NCBI GenBank assembly: GCA_964398215.1
Contig: CAYNNP010000192.1
Location: 1 to 12,924 of the forward strand
Length of the DNA stretch: 12,924 bases
Source: CAYNNP01 sp964398215
Lineage (GTDB): Bacteria > Planctomycetota > Planctomycetia > Pirellulales > Pirellulaceae
Direction of reading: 5' to 3'
The notes beneath the pieces were generated by a model. It was not told where the DNA came from and made no database searches. It was given only the letters and a program-made list of their open reading frames with translations. Positions 5,906 through 12,924 of the stretch are shown here, piece by piece (the stretch's first letter is position 1; each line of letters opens with the position of its first letter). The position numbers and the translations under genes were made by a program.

Positions 5906-7402
5906 TTAACCTTGCGTACCATTACGTCTGCGTTCTTCGCGTCTTTGCCGGATACGTTCCAGCAGCCCTTTGTCGTCACCATTGAGATCCGTGCCGGGTT
6001 CGCCTGTTGCGTCTGATTCCTGCTGACGTTTTTTCTCTTCTCGCATGCGCAAGATTCGCGCCAAAATCCCATCGTCGTCAGTCGGTTCTCCGTCGGGCGA
6101 AAGCTCCCCATCTGAATCTTTGTTGCGATCAAGCCGTTGTTTTAATCCCGACAACAATTCTGATTCTGCGATTTTCTCCAGTAGTGGGCCCGCGTCAACG
6201 TTATCGTTTGTCAGGCCTTTGACAGCGTCGCGAACCAGTCCACCAAGCATCTTTCCCTCGCCAATCTCAATTTTCGGCTCGGCAAAAGTCCCGTTCACTG
6301 GCACCGTCAATTTTGGTGACCCCAGTTTCTGCAGCAGGGGATCTTCGCCCATTGTCTCGAACGGAATCGACGTTTGCACCTGGAAATTCAAGGTCTGATC
6401 CAGTCCCACTTTCCCACTTGATGTCAAAACTAGGCTCGGCAAAACTTTTGGCAATCCAAACGAAAGCCCGTCATGGTAAACGGCACCGTCGGCAAGCGAA
6501 AAACTAACGCTGCTTTGATCAGCAATCTGGATGATCAGCGGAACATTGCCACCGCCGTCCGACAACTGGGAAATTGAATTTGCCACGCCCTTGATCATCG
6601 GTCCATTCACTTCTGCATTGACCGCGTTCAAAACCAACGCCCCGTCGATTGTTGCAACATTCCAATTTGGAGGTTCAAGATGAAATTCCTGGACGTTCAA
6701 AGTGCATTGACCATGCAAATCCAATGCGCCCGCTAAAACCGGTGCAATGAACTGCAATCCGTGATCACAAAGCAGAGGCGAAAGCACCAAGGACGAATCC
6801 GCGACCTGGCCATCAAGCTCAACGTGGTCACCCTCGCGGTCCAACGTCAAATCAACATTCAATTCCTCCGCGACCGTTTGCCAATCACTTTCTGGATCCG
6901 TTTGCAACGAAACGGAGGCATTCGTGAAATGGAATTCAACATGAGCATCCACATTCGGGTTAGCAACCACGCCAATCAATCCTTCGGTCGGATCAATTTG
7001 CTGGAGCGCCGTTTTCAACTCTTGTGCGATCGCCCCGGACAGCGGAACCTGCGTTTTCAGTTCGTCAATGAAGACATCGCCGACAACCTTATCACGAGTC
7101 ATCAATCCCCACAGACTCTTGCCAGTTCGGACACTCTTGACGCGTAGGACTTCGTCGCCACCGGATACTTTGACCACGATGTCGCCAGCGCTAACCGGCG
7201 AGAACCAACCCGCGTTCAGTGATGCGACCGACACATCCAATCCGGTTTCGTCGGAAAGCCTGCTTGAAATGCGGCCCGCCATTGTCGCCGAAACAATCCA
7301 TGGCAACAGCAACACGACGCCAAGCAAAACGACAACACAGATCAGCAACCAACGCTTCCAACGAAACGCCTTGCCCGTACCCGAATCAGCGTCTTTAACC
7401 AT
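5906..7402 (-). CDS. AsmA-like membrane-anchored protein
   Basis: A 498-residue protein from the chosen start. A short basic N-terminal segment (ending FRWKRW) precedes one strong transmembrane helix at about residues 18-40, followed by LSDETGLDVSVASLNAGWF, the typical opening of AsmA/DUF748-type proteins. The rest is long, beta-rich and repetitive, with VPVNGTFAEPKIEIGEGKM near residues 360-385, a typical AsmA C-terminal signature. Family members anchor in the inner membrane with a large periplasmic part and are linked to envelope and lipid homeostasis. The last 100 residues are unusual: highly charged, with two K/R/E-rich helical stretches (ILRMREEKKRQQ and LLERIRQRREERRR) separated by Asp/Gly-rich linkers. 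An ATG at 7489 would add 29 residues, but these are Cys/aromatic-rich with lower third-position GC, so 7402 is preferred. No good Shine-Dalgarno is seen for either start. Confidence 0.75.
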   Translation of the reverse strand: MVKDADSGTGKAFRWKRWLLICVVVLLGVVLLLPWIVSATMAGRISSRLSDETGLDVSVASLNAGWFSPVSAGDIVVKVSGGDEVLRVKSVRTGKSLWGLMTRDKVVGDVFIDELKTQVPLSGAIAQELKTALQQIDPTEGLIGVVANPNVDAHVEFHFTNASVSLQTDPESDWQTVAEELNVDLTLDREGDHVELDGQVADSSLVLSPLLCDHGLQFIAPVLAGALDLHGQCTLNVQEFHLEPPNWNVATIDGALVLNAVNAEVNGPMIKGVANSISQLSDGGGNVPLIIQIADQSSVSFSLADGAVYHDGLSFGLPKVLPSLVLTSSGKVGLDQTLNFQVQTSIPFETMGEDPLLQKLGSPKLTVPVNGTFAEPKIEIGEGKMLGGLVRDAVKGLTNDNVDAGPLLEKIAESELLSGLKQRLDRNKDSDGELSPDGEPTDDDGILARILRMREEKKRQQESDATGEPGTDLNGDDKGLLERIRQRREERRRNGTQG

Positions 7403-7726
7403 CAGTTGCTCGATGAAAGGAGTTCGTGACCAAACAGAATTCGAAAGAAATGCACCTTCGATGCTAAGCCAAAATGCGCCGCAACACATTTCCGTTTACC
7501 AAAACGCACTGCTTGGCTGTGCTAACTATTGGTAACCCGATGTTGGCGTCTACACAAGTCATCGTCATGTTTAAAACATGCGTATTCTTGTGATCTCCGT
7601 TACCGGACCGCAGAAAACCCACCGAAGGTTTTGAAAGTCAGACCGATCCGGCCTTCTACTGCGAACGCGAGATTCGCAGTAAAGATTCATGCATGGATTG
7701 ATTCAAGCGAACTTGTTCGAGATCGC
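7403..7726 (-). promoter_or_regulatory. Gap between leftward genes: upstream region and hairpins
   Basis: No gene is seen. It holds the upstream region of the AsmA-like gene and the 3' end of the large surface-protein gene. A 15-base dyad, CATGTTT-A-AAACATG, at 7566-7580 is a candidate operator 165 bases before the preferred AsmA start. The hairpins at 7614-7632 and 7657-7681 belong to the 3' end of the large gene and are listed separately. No convincing -35/-10 pair was found. Confidence 0.4.
7614..7681 (-). terminator. Two hairpins downstream of surface-protein gene
   Basis: Reading leftward from the stop at 7727, the first stem pairs 7673-7681 with 7657-7665 (nine perfect pairs, 7-base loop). 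The second pairs 7627-7632 with 7614-7619, giving AAAACC-loop-GGTTTTCT on the transcribed strand, so it ends in a short U-rich tract. Together they are a reasonable terminator for the 4.4-kb gene. Confidence 0.5.
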
Positions 7727-10700
7727 TTATTCAAGATCTAATCGCCAATCCAGCTCGCCAGTAAGAGCGTCGTCCACCAGCGATTCGGACGAATACTGGT
7801 CTTCCGGTTGCGCGGATGTTGCTTGAAAGACGACTACTTCGCCCTCGGGCTGATCAAATTCGGCGGACAACGGATTCTCAGTTTCTTCATTTGAAAACGA
7901 CTGAGGAAGCGCTTCGGCGATACCGGTATCTGCTGGCGTCAAATCAATCTGCCCGGCCAATGGTGCAAGTTGATCAACAACGATCTCGGTCGAGATCAGC
8001 TCTCCCTCGGCGGCGTCCAGCGAACCAGCAGTACTCAGTGAACTAGCACTTGCACTGGCGAGATCATCTGTGCTTGGGAGTTCGTCAAACAACCTCGTCA
8101 CGTCGACCGCAGAAATGTTTCCGTTACCGTCTTGGTCGTAGTAGACACCAGGCCAAACGGGAAGATCCTCTGGAGCCGCCAACAGACCGCTTACATCGTT
8201 CGAAACAGAGTTTCGCGCCAGTTCGTTGATGATCACCAACGCGTCCCGAGCGCCGACGTTACCATCGTTATTGACATCGTTCGGATCGATGACATTTTGC
8301 CAGTAAGTGTCGAGGTCCGTTCGAATCGTGGCGGTCGAATCCAACGAAACCACGTCGCGGGTAAACACACCATCGACGAACCCAGTTGCTCCCAATCGCC
8401 ACACCTCGGAATCCAAAAATTCAATCGAGTCGCCTGTGTTCGCTTTCACCAGCAACGTTTGTTCTGTGTTCAACGCAGCTACCGATGCGGCATCCACACG
8501 AAGCACCGTCGTGATGCCGTCGTTGGTATCGATTTGCTCCAAGTTCTCTAGCTGAGCATTCCCAAAGGCGGTAACGTCGATGGGTTCGTCATAACCACGG
8601 ATTTGCAGCTGATCAAAACCATCCATGCCATCAAAGCTCAGTGGCGGAAGGGCATCCGAATCACTCACTGACTGTTCGATTGCGACAACGTCATCGGTCG
8701 CATTGCCTTGCAGATCGATTGATCGCGCTGCCGTGATCGGAGCCGACCAGAACGCACCGCCCGAATCACCGATGACGAATTGATCGCTCGCTGGTGATAC
8801 CGATAGAGTCGTACCAGAAAGCACCAATGAAATATCAGACGGAATCGCAGGGTCTCGCACGTCGATCAGATGGTCTTCCACTTCGCCATCGATGGCCGCA
8901 CCAGTGGAATCTAAATTCGCTTGCGTGCTGACACGGAATCGCCCCACGGTCGACCCAGTCGCAGCGCCTCCCGGTAACGTATAGGTGACAAACTGAGTGC
9001 CAGCGACAACAGAAAGATTGGTCGCAATCTGCTCTCCCGCATCGTCCCAATCACCGTCCTGGTTGAAATCGATCCAAGCGTTCAGCAACCCCGCCTCGGA
9101 CACGTTGATTTGAAGTCTGGCCGTCGTATCGCTAGTTGCAGAAGCGAACGGCGAAATCATCTGAACGACACCGTCGTCATCATCGCCATCAGCCAATGCA
9201 CTCGCTAGCGACGTTGTATCCGCGCTGACTCCGCTGCCCAAAAACAATGTCGAAATGACGTGCCGAGCACCATTGTCGGTCAACGATACGGGAAAGGTTG
9301 ACGGTGCGTCGCCAAAGTCTCTGGGGGCCGATAGATCTTCAACAACCAAGGTAAAGGTTTGCGTCGCCGAAGTATCGATTCCTCCCTGCACCGTCCCACC
9401 GTCGTCTTGAAGGGTAACATCAAAATTTATCACACCCTCCGCATCTGGCACCAAAGTGTAGGAGAGACTGCCCGATTCCGAAATCGCCGGCAGCACCTCG
9501 AACGCAGAAGGATCGCTCACATTGGTGACAGAGTAGTTAAACGCGGACTGGCCCGATTCGTTTTCAGGGCCCGGAATGAATTGACTGAATCCTGGAACGA
9601 CTTGGTTCCCAATTGTGCCCAAGGCAACAGCGGGAGGATTGCTGGCAACAAAACTAGGAGCATCATTGATCCCACCGATGTTGACTGTGATCGTCGTAGG
9701 CACTGACTGATCCTGGCCACCATTGGCAACGCCACCGTCGTCGCGAGCAATCACCTCAAACGTACTGACGCCAAACGCGTTCTCGGCGGGAGTGAACGAA
9801 AGGGCGCCTTGCGAATCAAGCGTTGGTGGCATCGAGAAAAGTTCAGGGTTGCTAACATTTTCGATCGCTACGTCGACTACCGACTGTGACTCCAACGCCG
9901 TGACTTGCACGTCGATTGTGTATCGGTTTTGAGGACCGTTCTGCTGCGTGTAAATCGTGTAGGTGCCAGCAGGCAAGCTGTCTCCTGAGAATCCACGACC
10001 AGCGAACTGTCCCGAGCGAGGCAAGATGTTTCCACCATTGAGTTCGGGCAAGTCGTCAATCCCAAACGTCGTGCCAGCTAAAAACAGGTTTTGATCTACA
10101 GGAGGACTGATGTTGATGTTCAAGTCATCGGTGTCAAAGGGAAAGAAGTCCGCATTGTTGATCCCCAGAAATCCTGCACGGTCGTTCCCCGGCGGCGAAA
10201 GATACTCAAACTCTTCGACAAACAGACCCGTCCACTCATGGCCTGCCGGGATGGTGAAAGTAACCACATCCACACGACCAGTTATAAACGCGGTTTCCAA
10301 AAATCCGCTGATCAGATTCGAGCCAGCTGAAAGAGTACCCAGCTGAGTTGGATTCAAATTGTCAATCGAGATTGGATTGCTGACGCCAAAGTCACCTTCG
10401 TCAAACGCGACACGAGTTTGATTGGGATTAGAAGACTCTAACGGGCCCGCATCAAATGACGTGACAAAATCATCGATGGTACGTGTCCCCGAATCCTCCA
10501 AGACGCTGACGTTACCGCGTGTGGTAATCGTCGGTGGATCATTGACCGGATTGACTGTAATCGTGGCCTCGTTGAATTCCGACAACACGGTTGTCCCGCC
10601 ATTGGGGACTTGTGCCGCTACCTGGAAAGTTGACGTGCCGAATGCGTTCGGCGCTGGGGTGTAAGTCAGATTGCCATTGATGTCGATTGTGGGCGGTACC

Positions 10701-12160
10701 GAAAACAAGGTTGGGTTGCTGATTTGATCAACGACAAAAACCTGCTCGCCGCCGCTACCGGATCCATCACCGCCACCGGACCCATCACCACTGACATTGA
10801 AGTTCAGTGAATACTCGGTGGCTGGCCCAGTCTGCTGGACGTAGACAGTGTAGGTTCCCGGCCCCAGCGGACCAGTGAATCCGCTGCCAGCAAACGAGCC
10901 TGCCCTACCAAGAATGTCTCCACCGCCCAAATCGTTCAAACCGAACGTGGTGCCACCGATGAACTGGCTGGTGTCAGCGTTCGGGCTGTTCAATTCGCTG
11001 GTGCTGAGAGGGAAAGTGCCAGAGTCGTTGATCGCAAGAAAGCCTGCTGTATCGCTGGCAGAACCAGCTGGCCCAAATTCTTCGACGAACAATCCATCAA
11101 GCTGCGAACCAGGCGAAACCGTGAACGAAAATATATCCACATCGCCCACTGAGAGTGCCGAATCGATGTGTCCGCGAACGATATTCGATCCGTCCCCAAG
11201 CGCGCCTAGGTTGGTTGGGTTAAGATTATTCGTCGACAGTGGGTTGGCTGTACCGCCGCTGCCCTCATCATGGATGACTGGATCACCGCTGACATTGAAG
11301 CTCAGTGAATACTCAGTAGCTGGCCCCGTCTGCTGAACGTAGACCGTGTAAGTGCCCGGTCCCAGCGGACCAGTGAATCCACTGCCAGCAAACGAGCCTG
11401 CCCTTCCAAGAATGTCTCCACCGCCCACATCGTTCACGCCGAACGTGGTGCCACCAATGAACTGATTCGTGTCAGCGTTCGGGCTGTTCAATTGGCTAGT
11501 GGACAGAGGAAAAGTGCCAGAGTCGTTGATCCCAAGAAAGCCTGTTGTATCGCTGGCAGAACCAGCTGGCCCAAATTCTTCGACGAACAATCCGTCAAGC
11601 TGTGAACCAGGCGCAACCGTGAACGAGAATATATCCACGTCGCCCACTGAGAGTGCCGAATCGATGTGTCCTCGTACGATATTCGATCCGCTGGCAAGCA
11701 CGCCCAAGTTGGTTGGACTGAGGTTATTGGTCGACAGAGGATTGGTCGTGCCGCCAGCGCCCTCATCATGGATAACTGAGTCCTGAGACTCCGCTCCGGA
11801 TACTCTTGCAAAGCCGTTAACAGTTTGAGGTCCGGCGTCTTCGTTTACAGTCGGAGGATTCGAGGTAATGAATTCAACACTCTCACCTTCGGCGGTTGCG
11901 GAAAACGTCAGCGGCGACGACTGCTCCGAATCTGTTTGGACCGCACGGACTTCATCGGCCGCATTGGAATCGGCGGGAAGCGGATCCATAACACCATTAT
12001 CCAACAAGCAATCCGCAGCCAACAGATTCCGCATTTCTAGCGATTGAATCAGAAGCCCGCGTTTTGGACGAGAGAGCTCACGACTCGAAGACTTCTTTGC
12101 GGCGAGCTTGCTTTTTGAGCGAAGTTTTCTACTTAGACGTAGGTTTCGACGGGCTTTCAT
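7727..12160 (-). CDS. Large LEPR-XLL/GEVED/dockerin surface protein
   Basis: A 1477-residue protein, probably exported or cell-surface. Residues 1-34 are extremely basic (15 Lys/Arg, 1 acidic) and are followed by RGLLIQSLEMRNLLAAD (34-50), a variant of the planctomycete LEPR-XLL N-terminal motif; there is no classical signal peptide. Two near-identical 166-residue modules follow (129-294, 295-460), with cores VDIFSFTV..GSQLDGLFVEEF and PGTYTVYVQQTG resembling pre-peptidase C-terminal (PPC) beta domains, then a Gly/Ser/Asp linker (458-472). A diverged third module is at 584-755. Three Ig/cadherin-like modules sit at about 480-540, 769-830 and 880-942. A GEVED domain runs from DFGDAP (948) to GEVEDH (1092-1097). 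A dockerin type I has two calcium loops: D1295/N1297/D1299/N1301/D1306 and D1342/D1344/N1346/N1348/D1353. The last 110 residues are acidic. Likely role: adhesion or an extracellular scaffold. No enzymatic domain is recognised. Confidence 0.85.
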   Translation of the reverse strand: MKARRNLRLSRKLRSKSKLAAKKSSSRELSRPKRGLLIQSLEMRNLLAADCLLDNGVMDPLPADSNAADEVRAVQTDSEQSSPLTFSATAEGESVEFITSNPPTVNEDAGPQTVNGFARVSGAESQDSVIHDEGAGGTTNPLSTNNLSPTNLGVLASGSNIVRGHIDSALSVGDVDIFSFTVAPGSQLDGLFVEEFGPAGSASDTTGFLGINDSGTFPLSTSQLNSPNADTNQFIGGTTFGVNDVGGGDILGRAGSFAGSGFTGPLGPGTYTVYVQQTGPATEYSLSFNVSGDPVIHDEGSGGTANPLSTNNLNPTNLGALGDGSNIVRGHIDSALSVGDVDIFSFTVSPGSQLDGLFVEEFGPAGSASDTAGFLAINDSGTFPLSTSELNSPNADTSQFIGGTTFGLNDLGGGDILGRAGSFAGSGFTGPLGPGTYTVYVQQTGPATEYSLNFNVSGDGSGGGDGSGSGGEQVFVVDQISNPTLFSVPPTIDINGNLTYTPAPNAFGTSTFQVAAQVPNGGTTVLSEFNEATITVNPVNDPPTITTRGNVSVLEDSGTRTIDDFVTSFDAGPLESSNPNQTRVAFDEGDFGVSNPISIDNLNPTQLGTLSAGSNLISGFLETAFITGRVDVVTFTIPAGHEWTGLFVEEFEYLSPPGNDRAGFLGINNADFFPFDTDDLNINISPPVDQNLFLAGTTFGIDDLPELNGGNILPRSGQFAGRGFSGDSLPAGTYTIYTQQNGPQNRYTIDVQVTALESQSVVDVAIENVSNPELFSMPPTLDSQGALSFTPAENAFGVSTFEVIARDDGGVANGGQDQSVPTTITVNIGGINDAPSFVASNPPAVALGTIGNQVVPGFSQFIPGPENESGQSAFNYSVTNVSDPSAFEVLPAISESGSLSYTLVPDAEGVINFDVTLQDDGGTVQGGIDTSATQTFTLVVEDLSAPRDFGDAPSTFPVSLTDNGARHVISTLFLGSGVSADTTSLASALADGDDDDGVVQMISPFASATSDTTARLQINVSEAGLLNAWIDFNQDGDWDDAGEQIATNLSVVAGTQFVTYTLPGGAATGSTVGRFRVSTQANLDSTGAAIDGEVEDHLIDVRDPAIPSDISLVLSGTTLSVSPASDQFVIGDSGGAFWSAPITAARSIDLQGNATDDVVAIEQSVSDSDALPPLSFDGMDGFDQLQIRGYDEPIDVTAFGNAQLENLEQIDTNDGITTVLRVDAASVAALNTEQTLLVKANTGDSIEFLDSEVWRLGATGFVDGVFTRDVVSLDSTATIRTDLDTYWQNVIDPNDVNNDGNVGARDALVIINELARNSVSNDVSGLLAAPEDLPVWPGVYYDQDGNGNISAVDVTRLFDELPSTDDLASASASSLSTAGSLDAAEGELISTEIVVDQLAPLAGQIDLTPADTGIAEALPQSFSNEETENPLSAEFDQPEGEVVVFQATSAQPEDQYSSESLVDDALTGELDWRLDLE
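9896..10411 (-). repeat. Diverged third PPC-like module (coding)
   Basis: Encodes residues 584-755 of the large protein. It keeps the framework of the two upstream modules (DEG...NPxSxxNLxPTxLGxL, GSNxxxG, VDxxxFTxxxG, GLFVEEF, GFLGIN, GTTFGxxDL, GGxIL-R-G-FAG-GF, AGTYTxYxQQxGP), but is about 6 residues longer and clearly older. It is separated from them by an Ig-like module. Confidence 0.75.
10781..11278 (-). repeat. PPC-like module, second tandem copy (coding)
   Basis: A 498-base unit encoding residues 295-460, directly following the first copy without a spacer. By hand alignment 15 of 166 residues differ from copy one. The DNA is also highly similar, so this is a recent in-frame tandem duplication prone to copy-number change. 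Confidence 0.85.
11279..11776 (-). repeat. PPC-like module, first tandem copy (coding)
   Basis: A 498-base unit encoding residues 129-294 (VIHDEG... to ...SFNVSGDP). The borders match the second copy exactly at VIHDEG and SGD. Most differences between copies are conservative. Confidence 0.85.
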
Positions 12161-12530
12161 AAGACGCTCTGAAAATAGTATTTAGCGAACACGCAAATCT
12201 AGGTTCGCATTCATCAAATCACGGATTTGAAATCGGGTGCAAAATCTTTATCGCTTAACCAAAGGGGAACACGCCCTGGTTAGATGGTTTTTTAGCGTAT
12301 AAGTCCGCTCAAAACCCACAAATTTCTCCATCAACAGTCGACTTAACCGTCACGACAGCCACCAGCGCCATAACCCAAAGAATCCGCCGTCTTTTTACGT
12401 AAAAACAGCGGGTTTGCAAGGAACCATTTGCACTCATTGTTAATCAAAGAAAGTTAGCGAATCCAGCACAAGCTCCAATCTGGCAATGACAGCTGAAGAT
12501 ACGAACACCATGCGAAGGCGTTCGCTCGCT
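12161..12530 (-). promoter_or_regulatory. Upstream region of large surface-protein gene
   Basis: No gene is seen. It should contain the promoter and leader of the leftward gene starting at 12160. A 7-bp inverted repeat, TCAAATC-acg-GATTTGA, lies at 12214-12230, 54 bases before the start codon, and a perfect 14-base palindrome, TTTTTACGTAAAAA, at 12392-12405. Either could bind a dimeric regulator. The AT-rich stretch at 12282-12302 could be promoter-like, but no box pair is convincing. Confidence 0.4.
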
Positions 12531-12533
12531 AAT

Positions 12534-12570
12534 GTAGGCCGGACCAAGGTCGATTAAAAATCGGTCCTAG
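12534..12570 (+). repeat. GTAG-headed repeat-like element
   Basis: GTAG (12534-12537) is followed by gccggacc and, after 17 bases, by ggtcc, giving a 5-bp GGACC/GGTCC stem at 12541-12545 and 12563-12567, with a smaller GATT/AATC dyad in its loop. The layout resembles the REP elements at 1574-1827, but the stem is weaker, so this may be a degraded relic. Confidence 0.4.
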
Positions 12571-12644
12571 CTGCGCAAATCATCCACTGGAAAAGTAGCG
12601 AAAGTCGTCAACGGTTTTTTGATCTATTGGCGCGGCATATTTTC

Positions 12645-12721
12645 ATGAGCCGATGGGCAATAGCCCCGGTTATTGACAGTCTGGTTGTGCTCGAAACCGG
12701 TGCTATCGCCCTGTGGCTCAT
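12645..12721. repeat. Inverted repeat, 27-base imperfect arms
   Basis: The left arm 12645-12671 (atgagccgatgggcaatagc...) pairs with the right arm 12695-12721 at 22 of 27 positions around a 23-base spacer. The mismatches lie in the middle of the arms rather than at the ends. It resembles a doublet of two inverted REP-like units that have diverged. There is no coding potential. Confidence 0.65.
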
Positions 12722-12829
12722 AAGTTTAACGAACCAGAATTGTGTCAGCCTCCAGCCTTTCTAGGCTTGTTGTGTTTACGTCCCCATGGCTCACGCCGTT
12801 TGGAGTTGCGCTTTTACGCCAGGCATTGG

Positions 12830-12907
12830 TTTTTGGTAACCCGAAGCGTGAGCGAGGGACCGAGTCAATATTGATTGTCCCTCGCTAACGCTTCGGGTTA
12901 CCAAAAA
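12830..12907. repeat. Long near-perfect inverted repeat
   Basis: Arms 12830-12860 and 12877-12907 are 31 bases each and pair at 30 positions; the only mismatch is 12850 with 12887. The 16-base centre contains a further 10-base palindrome, tcaatattga (12865-12874), so the whole is almost one continuous cruciform. The outer ends are T5 and A5, and beyond them gttgcg and cgcaac are also inverted. It could be a REP doublet, a non-autonomous mobile element end pair, or a strong bidirectional terminator for a gene outside the window. Confidence 0.75.
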
Positions 12908-12924
12908 AACGCAACTGCAAAACT

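Noticed and set aside
7403..7489. 29-residue N-terminal extension of the AsmA-like protein
   Set aside because: The extension has an atypical Cys/aromatic composition and lower third-position GC, and moves the membrane helix away from the N-terminus. The ATG at 7402 gives the usual short cytoplasmic segment.
10875..11336. Rightward open frames over the tandem repeats of the large gene (also 11469-11786)
   Set aside because: These are mirror frames created by the duplicated coding repeat; the two are similar to each other only because the leftward modules are duplicated.

Overview
The window looks like chromosomal DNA of a Pirellulaceae-type planctomycete (Rhodopirellula and relatives). The evidence is family-level content: a protein with an N-terminal LEPR-XLL-like motif, a GEVED domain and a dockerin; a tandem DUF1080 secreted protein; a Tat-exported PhoD-like phosphatase; short Flp pilins in a repeat-rich setting; and moderate GC. 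No tRNA, rRNA, CRISPR array, transposase or phage gene is visible.

Left region (1-2092): two leftward 59-residue Flp-type pilin genes (345-524 and 1138-1317) sit in two copies of a roughly 550-bp unit (237-779 and 1017-1573). Each copy includes a conserved upstream region and two conserved 3' hairpins. Between the pilins lies a 34-codon relic (832-933) of a paralogue of the phosphatase gene that starts at 2093. The order pilin, upstream region, phosphatase therefore occurs twice, the first time with the phosphatase almost entirely deleted. A cluster of GTAG-headed REP-type hairpins (about 1574-1827) interrupts the second copy where the first runs through.

Centre (2093-5783): a rightward pair encodes a 777-residue Tat-exported PhoD-like metallophosphatase and, 52 bases later, a 434-residue secreted protein with two DUF1080 (3-keto-disaccharide hydrolase-like) domains. 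The N-terminal sandwich-like domain of the phosphatase has a short motif resembling DUF1080, so the two may act together on extracellular phosphorylated or glycosidic material. A strong hairpin separates them from the convergent neighbour.

Right region (5906-12160): a leftward AsmA-like membrane-anchored protein, then upstream of it a leftward 1477-residue surface or secreted protein with a basic N-terminus, LEPR-XLL-like motif, two nearly identical 166-residue repeats plus a diverged third, three Ig/cadherin-like modules, GEVED, dockerin type I and an acidic tail. The last 764 bases (12161-12924) hold no gene; they carry the large gene's upstream region, two dyads, a GTAG-headed repeat-like element and two long inverted repeats, one with near-perfect 31-base arms.

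No defence or other clearly new system is visible. The most unusual signal is the fossil segmental duplication of a pilin-phosphatase unit, with the REP cluster inserted into one copy.
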